From NCBI GenBank assembly GCA_003167215.1, contig PMTV01000043.1:47821-111820 (forward strand): DNA of 64,000 bases, given 5' to 3'. Of the stretch, positions 29,607 to 38,959 are shown in pieces. The translations under genes were made by a program, and so were the position numbers. Origin of the DNA: Acidobacteriota bacterium. GTDB taxonomy: Bacteria; Acidobacteriota; Terriglobia; Acidiferrales; UBA7541. The notes under the pieces were generated by a model. The model had not been told where the DNA came from. It saw only the letters and a list, made by a program, of their open reading frames with translations, and made no database searches. Numbering within the stretch: the stretch's first letter is position 1; each line of letters starts with the position of its first letter.

Positions 29607-31418
29607 ATGGACTACCCTCCGCTCACAAAATCTTTTCTCGATGCCGTTGACCGCTTCGCTAGTCCACGCGCGCAGATGTACCGGACCGCTGACGGTTGGC
29701 AGGCGATTACTGCGCGGGAAATGCTGCGCCGCGTGGCGGGCTTGTCGAAGGCGTTCGGCGAATTAGGAATCAAATCCGGCGACCGAGTGGCGATCTTGGC
29801 GCCGAACTGTCCTGAATGGCACATCGCTGATTTTGCGATACAAGGAGTGGGCGCGGTAACCGTACCGATTTATTTTAACGAATCGCTCAACCGGCTTGCC
29901 TACATCATGAACGATTCGGGCGCGCGCATCATATTCACGTCTGGAGAAGCACAGGCGCAAAAAATCGCCGAGTGCCGCGATCGCCTTGGGGCGCTCGAAC
30001 AAGCGATCGCAGTGGCTCCGCTTTCGGATTTGCACGGCGACGTTCTGCGTTACGAGACTCTGATTGCCACGGCGGGTGACGCCGACATCTCTGAGTACCG
30101 CAAGCGCGCTGCCGAAGTTTCCGCGAGCCAATTGCTGACCATCATCTATACCTCGGGCACCACGGGCGAGCCCAAGGGAGTGATGCTGACCCACTCGAAC
30201 GTGAGCTCGAACGTCGTCGACTCGCTGGAGGCGTACGATTTCTCTCCGGAAGATCTCGCATTGTCCTTCCTTCCTCTTGCGCACATCTATGAACGCACGG
30301 TGGACTACGGCTATCTATTTCGGGGTGTTTCGATCGCGTATGTGGAGCAAATAGAATCTGTTCCGCAGGCGTTTCTTGAAGTGAAGCCGACATGCGCCGC
30401 CGCAGTGCCGCGTTTTTTCGAAAAGATATACGCCAGCATTCTGGACAAGGGGCGTCGCGAGACGGGCTTGAAAAGGAAGGTTTTTGACTGGTCTTTGCGT
30501 GTGGCGCAGGAATCGATTCCGTGGCGAGCGTACGGCAAGAATCCATCGATTTGGACAAAACAACGCTGGCAAATTGCCGACCGCATCGTGTATTCGAAGA
30601 TTCGCGCCGGTCTGGGAGGAAGAATTCGATATTTTTTCTCTGGTGGCGCGCCGCTGGCACCGGAGCTTTCCGAATTTTTCTGGTCGGTGAATTTGCCGGT
30701 CTTGCAGGGTTACGGGCTAACCGAGACCGCGCCGGTGGTCGCTTCGAACGTGCCCAAGAAATATAAAGTGGGGACGGTCGGGCTCCCGATCTCGCACGTG
30801 GAGGTGCGCATCGCCGCCGACGGCGAAATCCTGGTAAAGGGCCCATGCGTGATGCAGGGCTATTACCACAAGCCCGAAGAGACTCGAGAAGTGTTGACCT
30901 CCGACGGCTGGTTTTCCACTGGAGATATCGGGCGTCTGGATGCAGACGGATATCTGATCATCACCGACCGCAAAAAAGAGCTGTTGAAAACCGCGGCCGG
31001 GAAATTCGTGGCACCGGCGCCGATTGAGAATCTGCTGAAACAGTCTCCATTTATCACCAACGCGATTGTGGTGGGCGACAAACGCAAATTCGTTTCCGTG
31101 CTAATCGTTCCGACTTTTGCGGGCATCGAGAATGAAGCGCGAAAACAGAATAATGATTTTTCCGGTCCGGCGCAGATGATTTCGGATCCGTGGGTGCGCG
31201 ATCTGCTCTCACGCGAAATCGAGCGGCTTACGGCGTCGCTGGCACAGTACGAAAAACCGAAGCGATTCGCGCTGATCGAACAGGACTTCACATTTGCCAG
31301 CGGCGAACTGACCTATACGCTGAAGATCAAGCGGCGCGTCATCGAGGACCGCTACAAAGATGTGATCGCGCGGCTCTATGCCGACGTGGAAGAGCCTCGC
31401 CCCCAGCATTTGGCGTAG
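29607..31418 (+). CDS. Long-chain acyl-CoA synthetase (AMP-forming)
   Basis: 603 residues with all ANL superfamily motifs: the phosphate loop TIIYTSGTTGEPKGVMLTH, VLQGYGLTETAPVV, DGWFSTGDIGRLD and the hinge DRKKELLKTAAGKFVAPAPIEN. The size and LSFLPLAHIYER fit the FAA1/FadD15-like long-chain group. It activates fatty acids to acyl-CoA at the membrane. ATG 29607 is chosen by family length; upstream, TTGCGC-N17-TAAAGT (29565-29593) is a possible weak promoter. Confidence 0.92.
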   Translation: MDYPPLTKSFLDAVDRFASPRAQMYRTADGWQAITAREMLRRVAGLSKAFGELGIKSGDRVAILAPNCPEWHIADFAIQGVGAVTVPIYFNESLNRLAYIMNDSGARIIFTSGEAQAQKIAECRDRLGALEQAIAVAPLSDLHGDVLRYETLIATAGDADISEYRKRAAEVSASQLLTIIYTSGTTGEPKGVMLTHSNVSSNVVDSLEAYDFSPEDLALSFLPLAHIYERTVDYGYLFRGVSIAYVEQIESVPQAFLEVKPTCAAAVPRFFEKIYASILDKGRRETGLKRKVFDWSLRVAQESIPWRAYGKNPSIWTKQRWQIADRIVYSKIRAGLGGRIRYFFSGGAPLAPELSEFFWSVNLPVLQGYGLTETAPVVASNVPKKYKVGTVGLPISHVEVRIAADGEILVKGPCVMQGYYHKPEETREVLTSDGWFSTGDIGRLDADGYLIITDRKKELLKTAAGKFVAPAPIENLLKQSPFITNAIVVGDKRKFVSVLIVPTFAGIENEARKQNNDFSGPAQMISDPWVRDLLSREIERLTASLAQYEKPKRFALIEQDFTFASGELTYTLKIKRRVIEDRYKDVIARLYADVEEPRPQHLA

Positions 31419-31466
31419 GCTGCCTGCGGCGAACGCAAGCGGTACAATATATCAGGGAGAGCGTTC

Positions 31467-32243
31467 ATGGCGGACCAATTGCTGATTGCCGGGCGCGCAT
31501 TTAATTCGCGTCTGATCGTGGGGACAGGGAAGTACCGCAGCTTTGAAGAGATGCGCCGCGCGCATGAAGCATCCGGCGCCGAGATGGTGACGGTTGCCAT
31601 TCGCCGCGTGAACCTTACCGATCGCACGAAAGAATCTCTGCTCGATTACATCGACCGCAAAAACTTTTTCATTTTGCCGAATACTGCGGGTTGCTACTCC
31701 GCGGACGAAGCCGTTCGCACGGCTCGCCTCGGGAGGGAAGTGGGATTGTCCGAGTGGGTGAAGTTGGAAGTAATCGGCGATCAGCAGACGCTTTTCCCGG
31801 ATACCGAGGAGCTGATTCGCGCCACGAAGACACTGGTGGCCGAAGGCTTCGTCGTATTGCCCTACACCAACGACGACTTAATCGTTGCGCGAAGATTGAT
31901 TGATGCAGGCGCCGCGGCCGTGATGCCGCTCGGTGCGCCGATTGGCTCCGGAATGGGGATTCAGAATGTTGCCAACATGCAGATTTTGCGTGAGCGCGTG
32001 ACGGAAGTGCCGCTGATCGTGGATGCCGGCGTCGGGACCGCATCCGATGCTGCCATCGCGATGGAACTTGGCGCGGATGGCGTCCTGATGAACACGGCGA
32101 TTGCCGAAGCTCAGGATACGGTGTTGATGGCCGAAGCGATGGGCGCTGCAGTTGACGCGGGCCGCAAAGCGTTTCTTGCCGGGCGCATTCCGAAAAAACT
32201 GTATGCCACAGCGTCGAGCCCTCTTCACGGCGTTGTGCGCTAG
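31467..32243 (+). CDS. thiG: Thiazole synthase
   Basis: 258 residues, full length. It opens [19 protein letters not shown], has the Schiff-base lysine region [10 protein letters not shown] and ends with the phosphate-binding [29 protein letters not shown]. ThiG condenses deoxyxylulose phosphate, dehydroglycine and thiocarboxylated ThiS to the thiazole of thiamine. GGGAG precedes ATG 31467. No other thiamine genes and no TPP riboswitch lie nearby. Confidence 0.96.
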   Translation: MADQLLIAGRAFNSRLIVGTGKYRSFEEMRRAHEASGAEMVTVAIRRVNLTDRTKESLLDYIDRKNFFILPNTAGCYSADEAVRTARLGREVGLSEWVKLEVIGDQQTLFPDTEELIRATKTLVAEGFVVLPYTNDDLIVARRLIDAGAAAVMPLGAPIGSGMGIQNVANMQILRERVTEVPLIVDAGVGTASDAAIAMELGADGVLMNTAIAEAQDTVLMAEAMGAAVDAGRKAFLAGRIPKKLYATASSPLHGVVR

Positions 32244-32262
32244 TCGCCCGCGCCAAATCGCG

Positions 32263-33243
32263 CTAGCGAAATAAAACATGCCATGAAACGTCCACCAGCG
32301 CGTGGACGAGCGCGCCCGGAAACAGCGAGCCGGTCTTCATCCACACGTGGCCGTAAAACAATCCTGCGATGGTCGCGAGAAAGACATATTTCCAGTTCGG
32401 GAACGGCGCGTGCAGAATGTGCGACAAGCCAAAAATGACGGACGCAATCGCCAGTCCCGTCCATTGATTCTTGAATGTTCGTGAAAGAAGGTTTTGCAAC
32501 ACGCCTCGAAACAGAAATTCTTCCGGCCACGCGGTGAAGAACGTAATTCCCACCACCGCCAGTGGGAGGGAACGCAAACGAGCGAGCGTCGGATCAAACT
32601 TCAGAAACCCGATCTCGATTCCCAGTGCTACTGCAATTGCTGCGAAAATTAGGAAATGAAGGGCCACATTCGGGCCAAATCCTTTGCGCCAAACGATTTC
32701 GTAGCCGATGCCGTCCATGCGGCGCAACAGGACAAACCCAGCAACCCCAGCGCCGAGTGCCATCAAAATCGTGAGGGAGTGGGTTAGTTCCGTTGGATAC
32801 GGGAATACCCGGTACATCCAGCGAAATTCAACCGGCAGCCAAACGAGCATCATCGCGGCATAGTCTTCCCAGGTCCCCGGTGGCTTGCCCGTGCTGCTTG
32901 CGACGAGCAGGGCAGGCAACACGCTATAGGCCGCGCCAACGAGCGCCATCTTCCAATTGCCCGTGACGGTCAGCGTATAGATTAGGACTGCAAACAGAGG
33001 CACAAGCGGCGCGAGCACGCGACCGTGCTCGCCAAGCATCCCGCGCGCCCATTCGAGAACGCCCGGACAAGCGAGGAAAAATTCAAAGGCGAAGAGAACA
33101 GCGGCCACTCCAAGAGCTATGCCAAAGCGCGGCCCTCGGTAACCCATGCGCAAGCCCAGAAGCGCCACGAATACGACAATTGGCGTCCACACCCCGACCG
33201 CAGTCGGCAAATCCATCTGCCAGGATTTTGAAGGCGGGGCCAT
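32263..33243 (-). CDS. CPBP-family intramembrane protease
   Basis: 326 residues, about eight membrane helices. The C-terminal half has the CPBP/Rce1 motifs in order: EEFLFRGVLQNLL (paired glutamates and arginine), FGLSHILHAPFPNWKY (FxxxH) and a third HALVDVSWH. These residues form the glutamic-type active site of Rce1. Bacterial members cleave membrane peptides or act in immunity to bacteriocins; the target here is unknown. It is divergent from the acyltransferase gene and tail-to-tail with thiG. Confidence 0.88.
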   Translation of the reverse strand: MAPPSKSWQMDLPTAVGVWTPIVVFVALLGLRMGYRGPRFGIALGVAAVLFAFEFFLACPGVLEWARGMLGEHGRVLAPLVPLFAVLIYTLTVTGNWKMALVGAAYSVLPALLVASSTGKPPGTWEDYAAMMLVWLPVEFRWMYRVFPYPTELTHSLTILMALGAGVAGFVLLRRMDGIGYEIVWRKGFGPNVALHFLIFAAIAVALGIEIGFLKFDPTLARLRSLPLAVVGITFFTAWPEEFLFRGVLQNLLSRTFKNQWTGLAIASVIFGLSHILHAPFPNWKYVFLATIAGLFYGHVWMKTGSLFPGALVHALVDVSWHVLFR

Positions 33244-33330
33244 GCCAGGATTTTACTGAAGTGCACGAGGGTTACGAGAAAAACTTGCTTTGCGTTTGCC
33301 TCTCGGCGATTCTTGTGCGGCTTGAGTGCC

Positions 33331-34452
33331 ATGGTCCAGCCCGGTAAACCACAGCGGCTCGCCTATATTGATTGGATGCGCGGGTTTGCTTGTTTGCTGA
33401 TGTTTGAAGTGCATTCCTACGATTCGTGGCTTGGCGGCAGCGCGCGCGATTCACATTTCATGCAATGGTCGCAGCTGAGCGGCACGATTCCCGCGCCGCT
33501 TTTCCTTTTTCTCGCCGGTGTTTCCTTTGCGCTGGTCTCGGACAAAATGCGCGCGAAGGGAGCTACGCCGAATCAGATCGCGCGAACGACGATTCTTCGG
33601 GGCGCGGAAATCCTGGGGCTCGGCTTGCTATTTCGAGTGCAGGAATACCTGCTCGGCATACCCTGGGCGCCCTGGACGGACTTGCTACGCGTGGACATCC
33701 TAAACACGATCGGCATTTCGATCATGCTGATGGGAGTAGTCGGGCGCCTGACTCGAAGCCGCGCAGGGAACATTGCAGTTGCGCTCGCGGCAACAGCCGG
33801 AATAGCGTTTGCCACACCGTTTCTCTACACCACCTGGCGCCCGCGCTGGCTGCCTTGGTACCTCGAGTCCTACATAAACGGCGTACATATCTACGATTCG
33901 CCTCGACCGTGGCTTTTCCCGATTTTTCCCTGGGCTGGATTTGCGTTCGCGGGATTGGCTCTGGGGTATCTTCTCTTCAGCGAATGGGGAAAGAAAAATC
34001 TGTTGCAAATCGCGGTCTCGTGCGGGTTCGGGGGCGTAGGACTATTTTATCTTTCGAACTGGCTCGACGCGCGGGCGTTGCAACTCTATCCCGATTACGA
34101 CTACTGGCACACGAGCCCGAATTTCTTCCTCGCGCGTGTTGCCATCATCCTGGTGATTGTTTTCGCCAGCTACATGTGGTGCCGCTGGGGACTAGGCCAA
34201 GTGGGATTTAGCCCGATGATTCAGATGGGACAAACTTCGTTGCTTGTGTACTGGGTGCATATCGAATTCGTTTACGGAAGATTCTCGATATTGACCAAGA
34301 ACGGCGAGTCAATTCCGATGGCGACGTTAGGATTTCTGATTATTACCGGCGCCATGGTGCTTCTCTCGATAGCTCGAACGCGCTGGACGGATCATCGAGC
34401 GGAAATACTCAGTTGGTTCAAACGAAATCGAGGCTCGGTGGCGGAAGGCTAA
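33331..34452 (+). CDS. Polytopic membrane acyltransferase (DUF1624/HGSNAT-like)
   Basis: 373 residues, about ten hydrophobic segments. It opens RLAYIDWMRGFACLLMFEVHSYDSW, matching the first motif of heparan-alpha-glucosaminide acetyltransferase-like proteins, then APLFLFLAGVSFALVSDKM. These enzymes move acetyl groups across the membrane to sugars. ATG 33331 replaces a GTG six codons upstream, which would add a poorly fitting extension. The 3' end overlaps the ftsB-like gene tail-to-tail by four bases. Confidence 0.82.
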   Translation: MVQPGKPQRLAYIDWMRGFACLLMFEVHSYDSWLGGSARDSHFMQWSQLSGTIPAPLFLFLAGVSFALVSDKMRAKGATPNQIARTTILRGAEILGLGLLFRVQEYLLGIPWAPWTDLLRVDILNTIGISIMLMGVVGRLTRSRAGNIAVALAATAGIAFATPFLYTTWRPRWLPWYLESYINGVHIYDSPRPWLFPIFPWAGFAFAGLALGYLLFSEWGKKNLLQIAVSCGFGGVGLFYLSNWLDARALQLYPDYDYWHTSPNFFLARVAIILVIVFASYMWCRWGLGQVGFSPMIQMGQTSLLVYWVHIEFVYGRFSILTKNGESIPMATLGFLIITGAMVLLSIARTRWTDHRAEILSWFKRNRGSVAEG

Positions 34453-34871
34453 GGTTTTTTCACTGGATCACCGGAAGTTGGCGGAGCGCTGTGTAAGTCA
34501 ACGCCGGGCTTCGGGTGCGTTTCGAAGATGATTTCACCTGGTCGCTTCAGTTTCATCTGTTCGCGCATGATTTTCTCTATGGCCGCGGGATCGGTCTTCA
34601 GCGACTTCACGCGCTCCTGTAGCTTTTGGTTATCCTCGTCGAGCCGTAAGATGTCTTTTCGAATTTCCTGTGTTTCTTTCTTTGAACGTCTCATTGCCAG
34701 CACACCGTGCGTCCCAAACGTGTCTTGAAGCAACAGCAGAGCGAAGCCCACGATCAAGAACCAGTACATATTTCGACGGAAGAATTGACCGAGCTGTTCG
34801 AAGAAGCTGACGCTCTGATCGTTGATTTCGTCCTTCATCGTTTTTTGTTCGTCTACCCGGTGGCCATTCAT
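34449..34871 (-). CDS. FtsB/DivIC-family cell division protein
   Basis: 140 residues of type II membrane topology: a short N-terminal cytoplasmic part, one hydrophobic helix (YWFLIVGFALLLLQDTFG), then a coiled-coil (ETQEIRKDILRLDEDNQKL) and the family ending EKIMREQMKLKRPGEIIF. FtsB/DivIC proteins link FtsQ and FtsL in the divisome. ATG 34871 overlaps the stop of the upstream phosphohexomutase gene (ATGA), making them one translational unit. Confidence 0.88.
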   Translation of the reverse strand: MNGHRVDEQKTMKDEINDQSVSFFEQLGQFFRRNMYWFLIVGFALLLLQDTFGTHGVLAMRRSKKETQEIRKDILRLDEDNQKLQERVKSLKTDPAAIEKIMREQMKLKRPGEIIFETHPKPGVDLHSAPPTSGDPVKKP

Positions 34872-36274
34872 TTCGTGATCCACGCCTGGGCGTCCTCAGC
34901 CAGCTTCTTCGAAGCGGCCATGCTCGCCGTCTCCGTGTAAATCCGCACTACCGGTTCTGTTCCAGATGGACGCATCAGCACCCACGAACCATCTTCGAAT
35001 CCCAGCTTCAACCCATCCAGTCGATTCACGTTTACCACGGGCTTGCCCGCGAATTCCTTGGGGTCGGCTTTCAGTCGCTCGAGCAGCTTCTTGTGCGCAT
35101 CATCGGAAAGTGGCAAGTTCACGCGAACGGGCCAATATTCGCGCCCGACTCTGCGAAACAGATCCTGAAGCTGATCGCGCAGGGAAGTTTGGCGCGCGGC
35201 AATCATTTCTGCTATCAGCAGGCACGCCAGGATGCCGTCTTTCTCCGGCAAATGCCCGCGTATGGTCATTCCCGCGCTTTCTTCGCCGCCAATCGCGATT
35301 TTGTCGTCGCGCAGGAACGGCCCGACGTACTTGAATCCCACGGGGCTCTCATAAATTTGCACGCCGTACAATTTTGCGACCCCGTCCAGCAGGTGGGAGG
35401 TGGCCACGCTGCGTGCAGCGCCCAGTTTCTTTCCACGCGTCTCCAGCAAATAATCGAACGCGAGGCCGAGAATGTGGTTCGGGTCGATAAATGAGCCGTC
35501 GCGGTCCAGAATTCCGAATCGGTCAGCGTCTCCGTCGGTCGCAAGCCCCGCCAAAGCTTTTTTCTCGAGTACAGTTTTTTTAAGCAGCCCGAGATTTTCT
35601 TCCGACGGGTCGGGGCCTTTGCCTTCGAATAATACATCGCGATCCGCGCGGATTTCGGTAATCGCGAGGCCGTGTTCTTTCAGGATTCGGTCGAGCCATC
35701 CTGCGCCGCAGCCGTGCACCGCGTCGCAAACGAAATTGCCCTTGGCTTTCGCCAGTACGTCGAAGCGAATCATCTTCTTCAGTTGCGCGAAGTAAGCTTC
35801 CCGTGGATGAATCGGCTCGAATTTATCGGCGATTTCGTGAAACGGAGTTGTATCCTCCGGCAGAGCGGCCGCGCGCTTCTCAATATCGTTGGTCGTATCC
35901 ACCGACGCAGGTCCGCCCTCGGGGCCGGAATATTTCAGTCCGTTATATTGAAACGGATTATGGCTCGCGGTGATATTCACGCCGCCGGCTAGTTTGTTGA
36001 AAATAATCGCATGGGCAATCACCGGAGTCGGGGTCGCTTCCTGGCAGAGCAGGATCCGGCAGCCGTGCGCTTTCAGGACTTCCGCCGAGGTGAGCGCAAA
36101 TTCAGGGGAGAAGAAGCGCAAGTCATAGCCCACGACGACTGTCGGCGATTTCGTTTCCGCCAGCACGTGCTCCGCCACCGCAGCGGACGCGCGACGCACT
36201 CCCGCAAAAGTGAAGTTGTCGGCAATCACGCCGCGCCAACCTGAAGTCCCGAAATGAATCGCTTGGTTCGTCAC
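34868..36274 (-). CDS. Phosphoglucomutase/phosphomannomutase
   Basis: 468 residues of the alpha-D-phosphohexomutase superfamily. The active-site serine lies in ITASHNPFQYNGLKYSGPEG, the metal loop is ATDGDADRFGI, the sugar-binding loop GGEESAGM and the phosphate loop RPSGTEPVVRIY. It interconverts hexose 1- and 6-phosphates for glycogen or cell-surface sugar synthesis; glgB lies 9 kb away. Sequence alone does not separate glucose from mannose specificity. Confidence 0.93.
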   Translation of the reverse strand: MTNQAIHFGTSGWRGVIADNFTFAGVRRASAAVAEHVLAETKSPTVVVGYDLRFFSPEFALTSAEVLKAHGCRILLCQEATPTPVIAHAIIFNKLAGGVNITASHNPFQYNGLKYSGPEGGPASVDTTNDIEKRAAALPEDTTPFHEIADKFEPIHPREAYFAQLKKMIRFDVLAKAKGNFVCDAVHGCGAGWLDRILKEHGLAITEIRADRDVLFEGKGPDPSEENLGLLKKTVLEKKALAGLATDGDADRFGILDRDGSFIDPNHILGLAFDYLLETRGKKLGAARSVATSHLLDGVAKLYGVQIYESPVGFKYVGPFLRDDKIAIGGEESAGMTIRGHLPEKDGILACLLIAEMIAARQTSLRDQLQDLFRRVGREYWPVRVNLPLSDDAHKKLLERLKADPKEFAGKPVVNVNRLDGLKLGFEDGSWVLMRPSGTEPVVRIYTETASMAASKKLAEDAQAWITK

Positions 36275-36365
36275 GGACGGCTATTGTATCTTGGCCCTCA
36301 AGCCGCAAACCCACAACATTCAAAATGATGCGCGGCGTACTAGTAAAGACACAGAGAATTTTGAG

Positions 36366-36707
36366 ATGACGGATAAAATAGTCGTTCTAGTCACGTGCGG
36401 CTCGGCCAAGGAAGCCAGGAAGATCGCGCGGGCGGTGGTCGAGCAACGCATGGGCGCTTGCGCGAGCATCGTAGCGTCTCCCGTGCACTCAATCTACCGC
36501 TGGAAGGGAAAAGTAGAGTCCGCAAAGGAATTCTTGCTCATCATCAAGACCACTCAAACTCTGTTCGCTAAATTGGAAGTCGCGATCAAGCGCCTGCACA
36601 GCTATGACGTCCCCGAAATCATCGCCCTGCCTGTCGCCCACGGCGCCGCGGCCTACCTCGCCTGGATTTCCGATTCCGTCAGACCGCCGCGAGGAAAAAA
36701 GAAATAA
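36366..36707 (+). CDS. cutA: CutA-like protein
   Basis: 113 residues, the usual CutA length, with VTCGSAKEARKIARAVVEQ, GACASIVASPVHSIYRWKGK and the C-terminal YDVPEIIALPVAHGAAAYLAW. CutA forms a ferredoxin-like trimer; its old role in divalent cation tolerance is disputed. ATG 36366 is chosen by homology to family starts over an upstream ATG at 36291. Confidence 0.93.
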   Translation: MTDKIVVLVTCGSAKEARKIARAVVEQRMGACASIVASPVHSIYRWKGKVESAKEFLLIIKTTQTLFAKLEVAIKRLHSYDVPEIIALPVAHGAAAYLAWISDSVRPPRGKKK

Positions 36708-36751
36708 AGGCGCTACGGCTTCAACCGAGAAAATCTTTCCGGCAGCGCAAA

Positions 36752-37891
36752 CTATACTCTCGCCAGCGCTTGATCCAGGTCGGCGATCAAGTCTTCCACA
36801 TCCTCGATTCCAACGGAGAGGCGGATCAGGCCTTGAGTGATCCCGATTTCCTTCTGTTTCTCAACCGGAATGGAAGCATGGGTCATAAGAGCTGGAAGCG
36901 AAATTAGAGTTTCCACCCCGCCTAGGCTTTCGGCTAGCGAGCAAAGCTTCACATGATTCAAAAGCGCCTTGGCGGCATCCAGTGATCCCAGGTCAAACGA
37001 CAGCATGCCGCCAAATCCCGACTGTTGCCGTTTGGCCACTTCATGTTGCGGATGAGACGCAAGCCCAGGGTAAATCACCTTTTTTACTTTCCGGTGAGAC
37101 TCCAGAAACTTTGCCACCGCCATTCCATTTAGATTGTGGCGATCCATGCGCACGGCAAGCGTTTTAAGTCCGCGAGAAACCAGGAAGCAATCCATCGGCG
37201 CGAGACCCGCTCCAGCGGACCGCTGCACGAAATATATTTTTTCGGCGTCTTCCGGACGCGTAAGGATCACGGCGCCGCCAATGCAATCACTGTGGCCGTT
37301 GAGGTATTTCGTCATCGAGTGGACGACGATGTGCGCCCCGAGCGCGATGGGTTGCTGCAGATAAGGGCTGAGGAATGTGTTGTCCACTACAAGCGTCAGA
37401 TTTCTTTCGCGCGCCAGCTTTGCAGCGGCGGCTAGATCCGTGACTATCATCGTAGGATTTGTAGGCGTCTCGACATACATCATTTTCGTGTTTGGTTTGA
37501 TGGCGGCCTTCACTTTTTCGAGGCAAGAAGTGTCCACATAGCTGAATTCCATCCCGAACTGGACGAGCAATTGAGTCGTCAGGCGGAATACTCCGCCGTA
37601 CACCGCCTGGGACAGGATGGCGTGATCGCCGGGACGCAAAAGCCGGAAGACCGAATCAATCGCCGCCATTCCCGAGGTGAAAACATAAGCGGCGTGGCCC
37701 GCTTCCAACTTCGTAATCGTGCGCTCCAGCGCCTGACGGTTCGGATGGTTCGTCCGGGCATAGTCGTAGCCCTTGCTTTTTCCCATCTCCTCAATCACAT
37801 ACGTGGACGTCTGGTAGATTGGTTTTACGATCGCGCCGGTTAGAGCGTCAGGCTCCTGCCCCACATGAATCGCGTCGGTGGAAAAACCCAT
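36752..37891 (-). CDS. Cystathionine gamma-synthase/lyase family PLP enzyme
   Basis: 379 residues. The PLP lysine is in HIVVHSMTKYLNGHSDCIGG, with PIYQTSTYV, YARTNHPNRQALE, FTSGMAAIDS and the C-terminal LSVGIEDVEDLIADL. These enzymes act in trans-sulfuration: synthase (metB), lyase (mccB/metC) or methionine gamma-lyase. The sequence resembles the synthase/lyase branch and I leave the direction open. An AGGAGG site six bases upstream fixes ATG 37891, correcting an ATG ten codons earlier. Confidence 0.9.
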   Translation of the reverse strand: MGFSTDAIHVGQEPDALTGAIVKPIYQTSTYVIEEMGKSKGYDYARTNHPNRQALERTITKLEAGHAAYVFTSGMAAIDSVFRLLRPGDHAILSQAVYGGVFRLTTQLLVQFGMEFSYVDTSCLEKVKAAIKPNTKMMYVETPTNPTMIVTDLAAAAKLARERNLTLVVDNTFLSPYLQQPIALGAHIVVHSMTKYLNGHSDCIGGAVILTRPEDAEKIYFVQRSAGAGLAPMDCFLVSRGLKTLAVRMDRHNLNGMAVAKFLESHRKVKKVIYPGLASHPQHEVAKRQQSGFGGMLSFDLGSLDAAKALLNHVKLCSLAESLGGVETLISLPALMTHASIPVEKQKEIGITQGLIRLSVGIEDVEDLIADLDQALARV

Positions 37892-38045
37892 CACTTGCCT
37901 CCTATCGGGAATAATCATCATACGTCAGAGCACCTAAACTCCACAGCTTCAACGAGAACTCCGTCGCTGAGCCAGTGAAGCCATTATGGATTGCAGTTTT
38001 TTAGAACTTGAGAGCGACTGGCTATTCCTGTAAAAGAAAGGTGCG

Positions 38046-38546
38046 ATGAGTTCCACTTCGAGCCGCCGGCAATTTTCGTCCGGTTTCTTAACGCTGGCCC
38101 TGTTTGCGGCACTCTTGAGCATTGCCCCTTCGTCGCCCGCTCAATCTGCTAATCAGGACCAATCCTCCGCCAAGGACCAGCCGTCCACGCAGAGCGAGCA
38201 ACCTCAACCTGACAAGGCCGACAAAAAGGATAAAAAGTCGTCCCAATCGGCCACGGTAAAGCTGAGAATCGAGGTAGCAAGCGCGGCCGATGGGAAACCC
38301 ATTGGAAACGCTAGCGTCTATGTCCGATTCAATGAGTCGGGCGGCTTCCTCCATCGCGAAAAGCTGACTGAACTGAATTTCAAGACGAACCAAGACGGCT
38401 CAGCAAAGGTTCCGGAAATTCCGCAAGGAAAAATTCTGATCCAGGTGATAGCCAAAGGCTGGCACACGTTTGGGAAGTGGTACGACATCGAAACCGACGA
38501 GCAAACAATTCAAATCAAGCTCGACCCGCCGCCTCACTGGTACTAG
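38046..38546 (+). CDS. Exported protein with carboxypeptidase-regulatory-like domain
   Basis: 166 residues: a signal peptide (FLTLALFAALLSIAPSS), a glutamine-, serine- and lysine-rich linker at about 35-65, then a beta-sandwich of about 95 residues (VKLRIEVASAADGKPIGNAS, GKILIQVIAKGWHTFG). This pattern matches the transthyretin-like CarboxypepD_reg fold, common in acidobacterial surface proteins. It may bind or be part of an envelope assembly; no catalytic residues seen. Confidence 0.8.
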   Translation: MSSTSSRRQFSSGFLTLALFAALLSIAPSSPAQSANQDQSSAKDQPSTQSEQPQPDKADKKDKKSSQSATVKLRIEVASAADGKPIGNASVYVRFNESGGFLHREKLTELNFKTNQDGSAKVPEIPQGKILIQVIAKGWHTFGKWYDIETDEQTIQIKLDPPPHWY

Positions 38547-38959
38547 GATTCCCTCAGTCGAACGAAAATTTTTCCTGATTTGACAAAAATGCCGGCACAA
38601 CATTTTCACTTCGGTTCGAACTGAAGTTAAGAAGTTGAAGATCACCTGTAAATTATTTCTTTTGAAAAAAACTGCACAGAAATAGTGCAAAGTGAAGTAA
38701 GCCTTTGCCAGACGCTCGATTCCGGTGTTGCGGCGTTCTTTTCCACATAGTTTTCAACAGAACTGTTGAAAACTTTTACACTTCCTTAACATTTCTTTCG
38801 TTCTCTTCACATGAATGGCTTCTGAATTGCTTTCTGCGGGAATTTCTATTTTCACCATGGCATCGCAGAATCTTCGACTCTCCTACGCCCGCAACTAGCT
38901 TTGTCGTTCGTTGCCCCATGATATGATTATCTTTCCGCTTCGCATATGCTTCCAGCTAA
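38547..38959. other. AT-rich intergenic region
   Basis: 413 bases without a convincing gene, visibly richer in A and T than the flanks. The left part (38570-38690) has A/T runs and a near-repeat TTCGGTTCGAACTGAAG. The centre holds the DnaA-box-like cluster and palindrome described separately. The right part leads to the HpnK-like gene and has no clear promoter or ribosome site that I would commit to. Confidence 0.7.
38739..38782. promoter_or_regulatory. DnaA-box-like cluster with perfect palindrome
   Basis: A 12-2-12 perfect inverted repeat occupies 38749-38774 with arms of the type GTTTTCAACAG. Around and within it are four 9-mers like the DnaA box TTWTNCACA: TTTTCCACA at 38739 (exact), TTTTCAACA at 38751 (one mismatch), its reverse complement at 38764, and TTTTACACT at 38774 (one mismatch). 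No dnaA or dnaN gene is present. It could bind DnaA or another palindrome-reading regulator. Confidence 0.45.

Noticed and set aside
38547..38959. Replication origin call
   Set aside because: The palindrome and box-like 9-mers are suggestive, but no dnaA, dnaN, gidA or parAB gene is near and composition does not change sign from C-rich to G-rich here. Kept only as a regulatory site.
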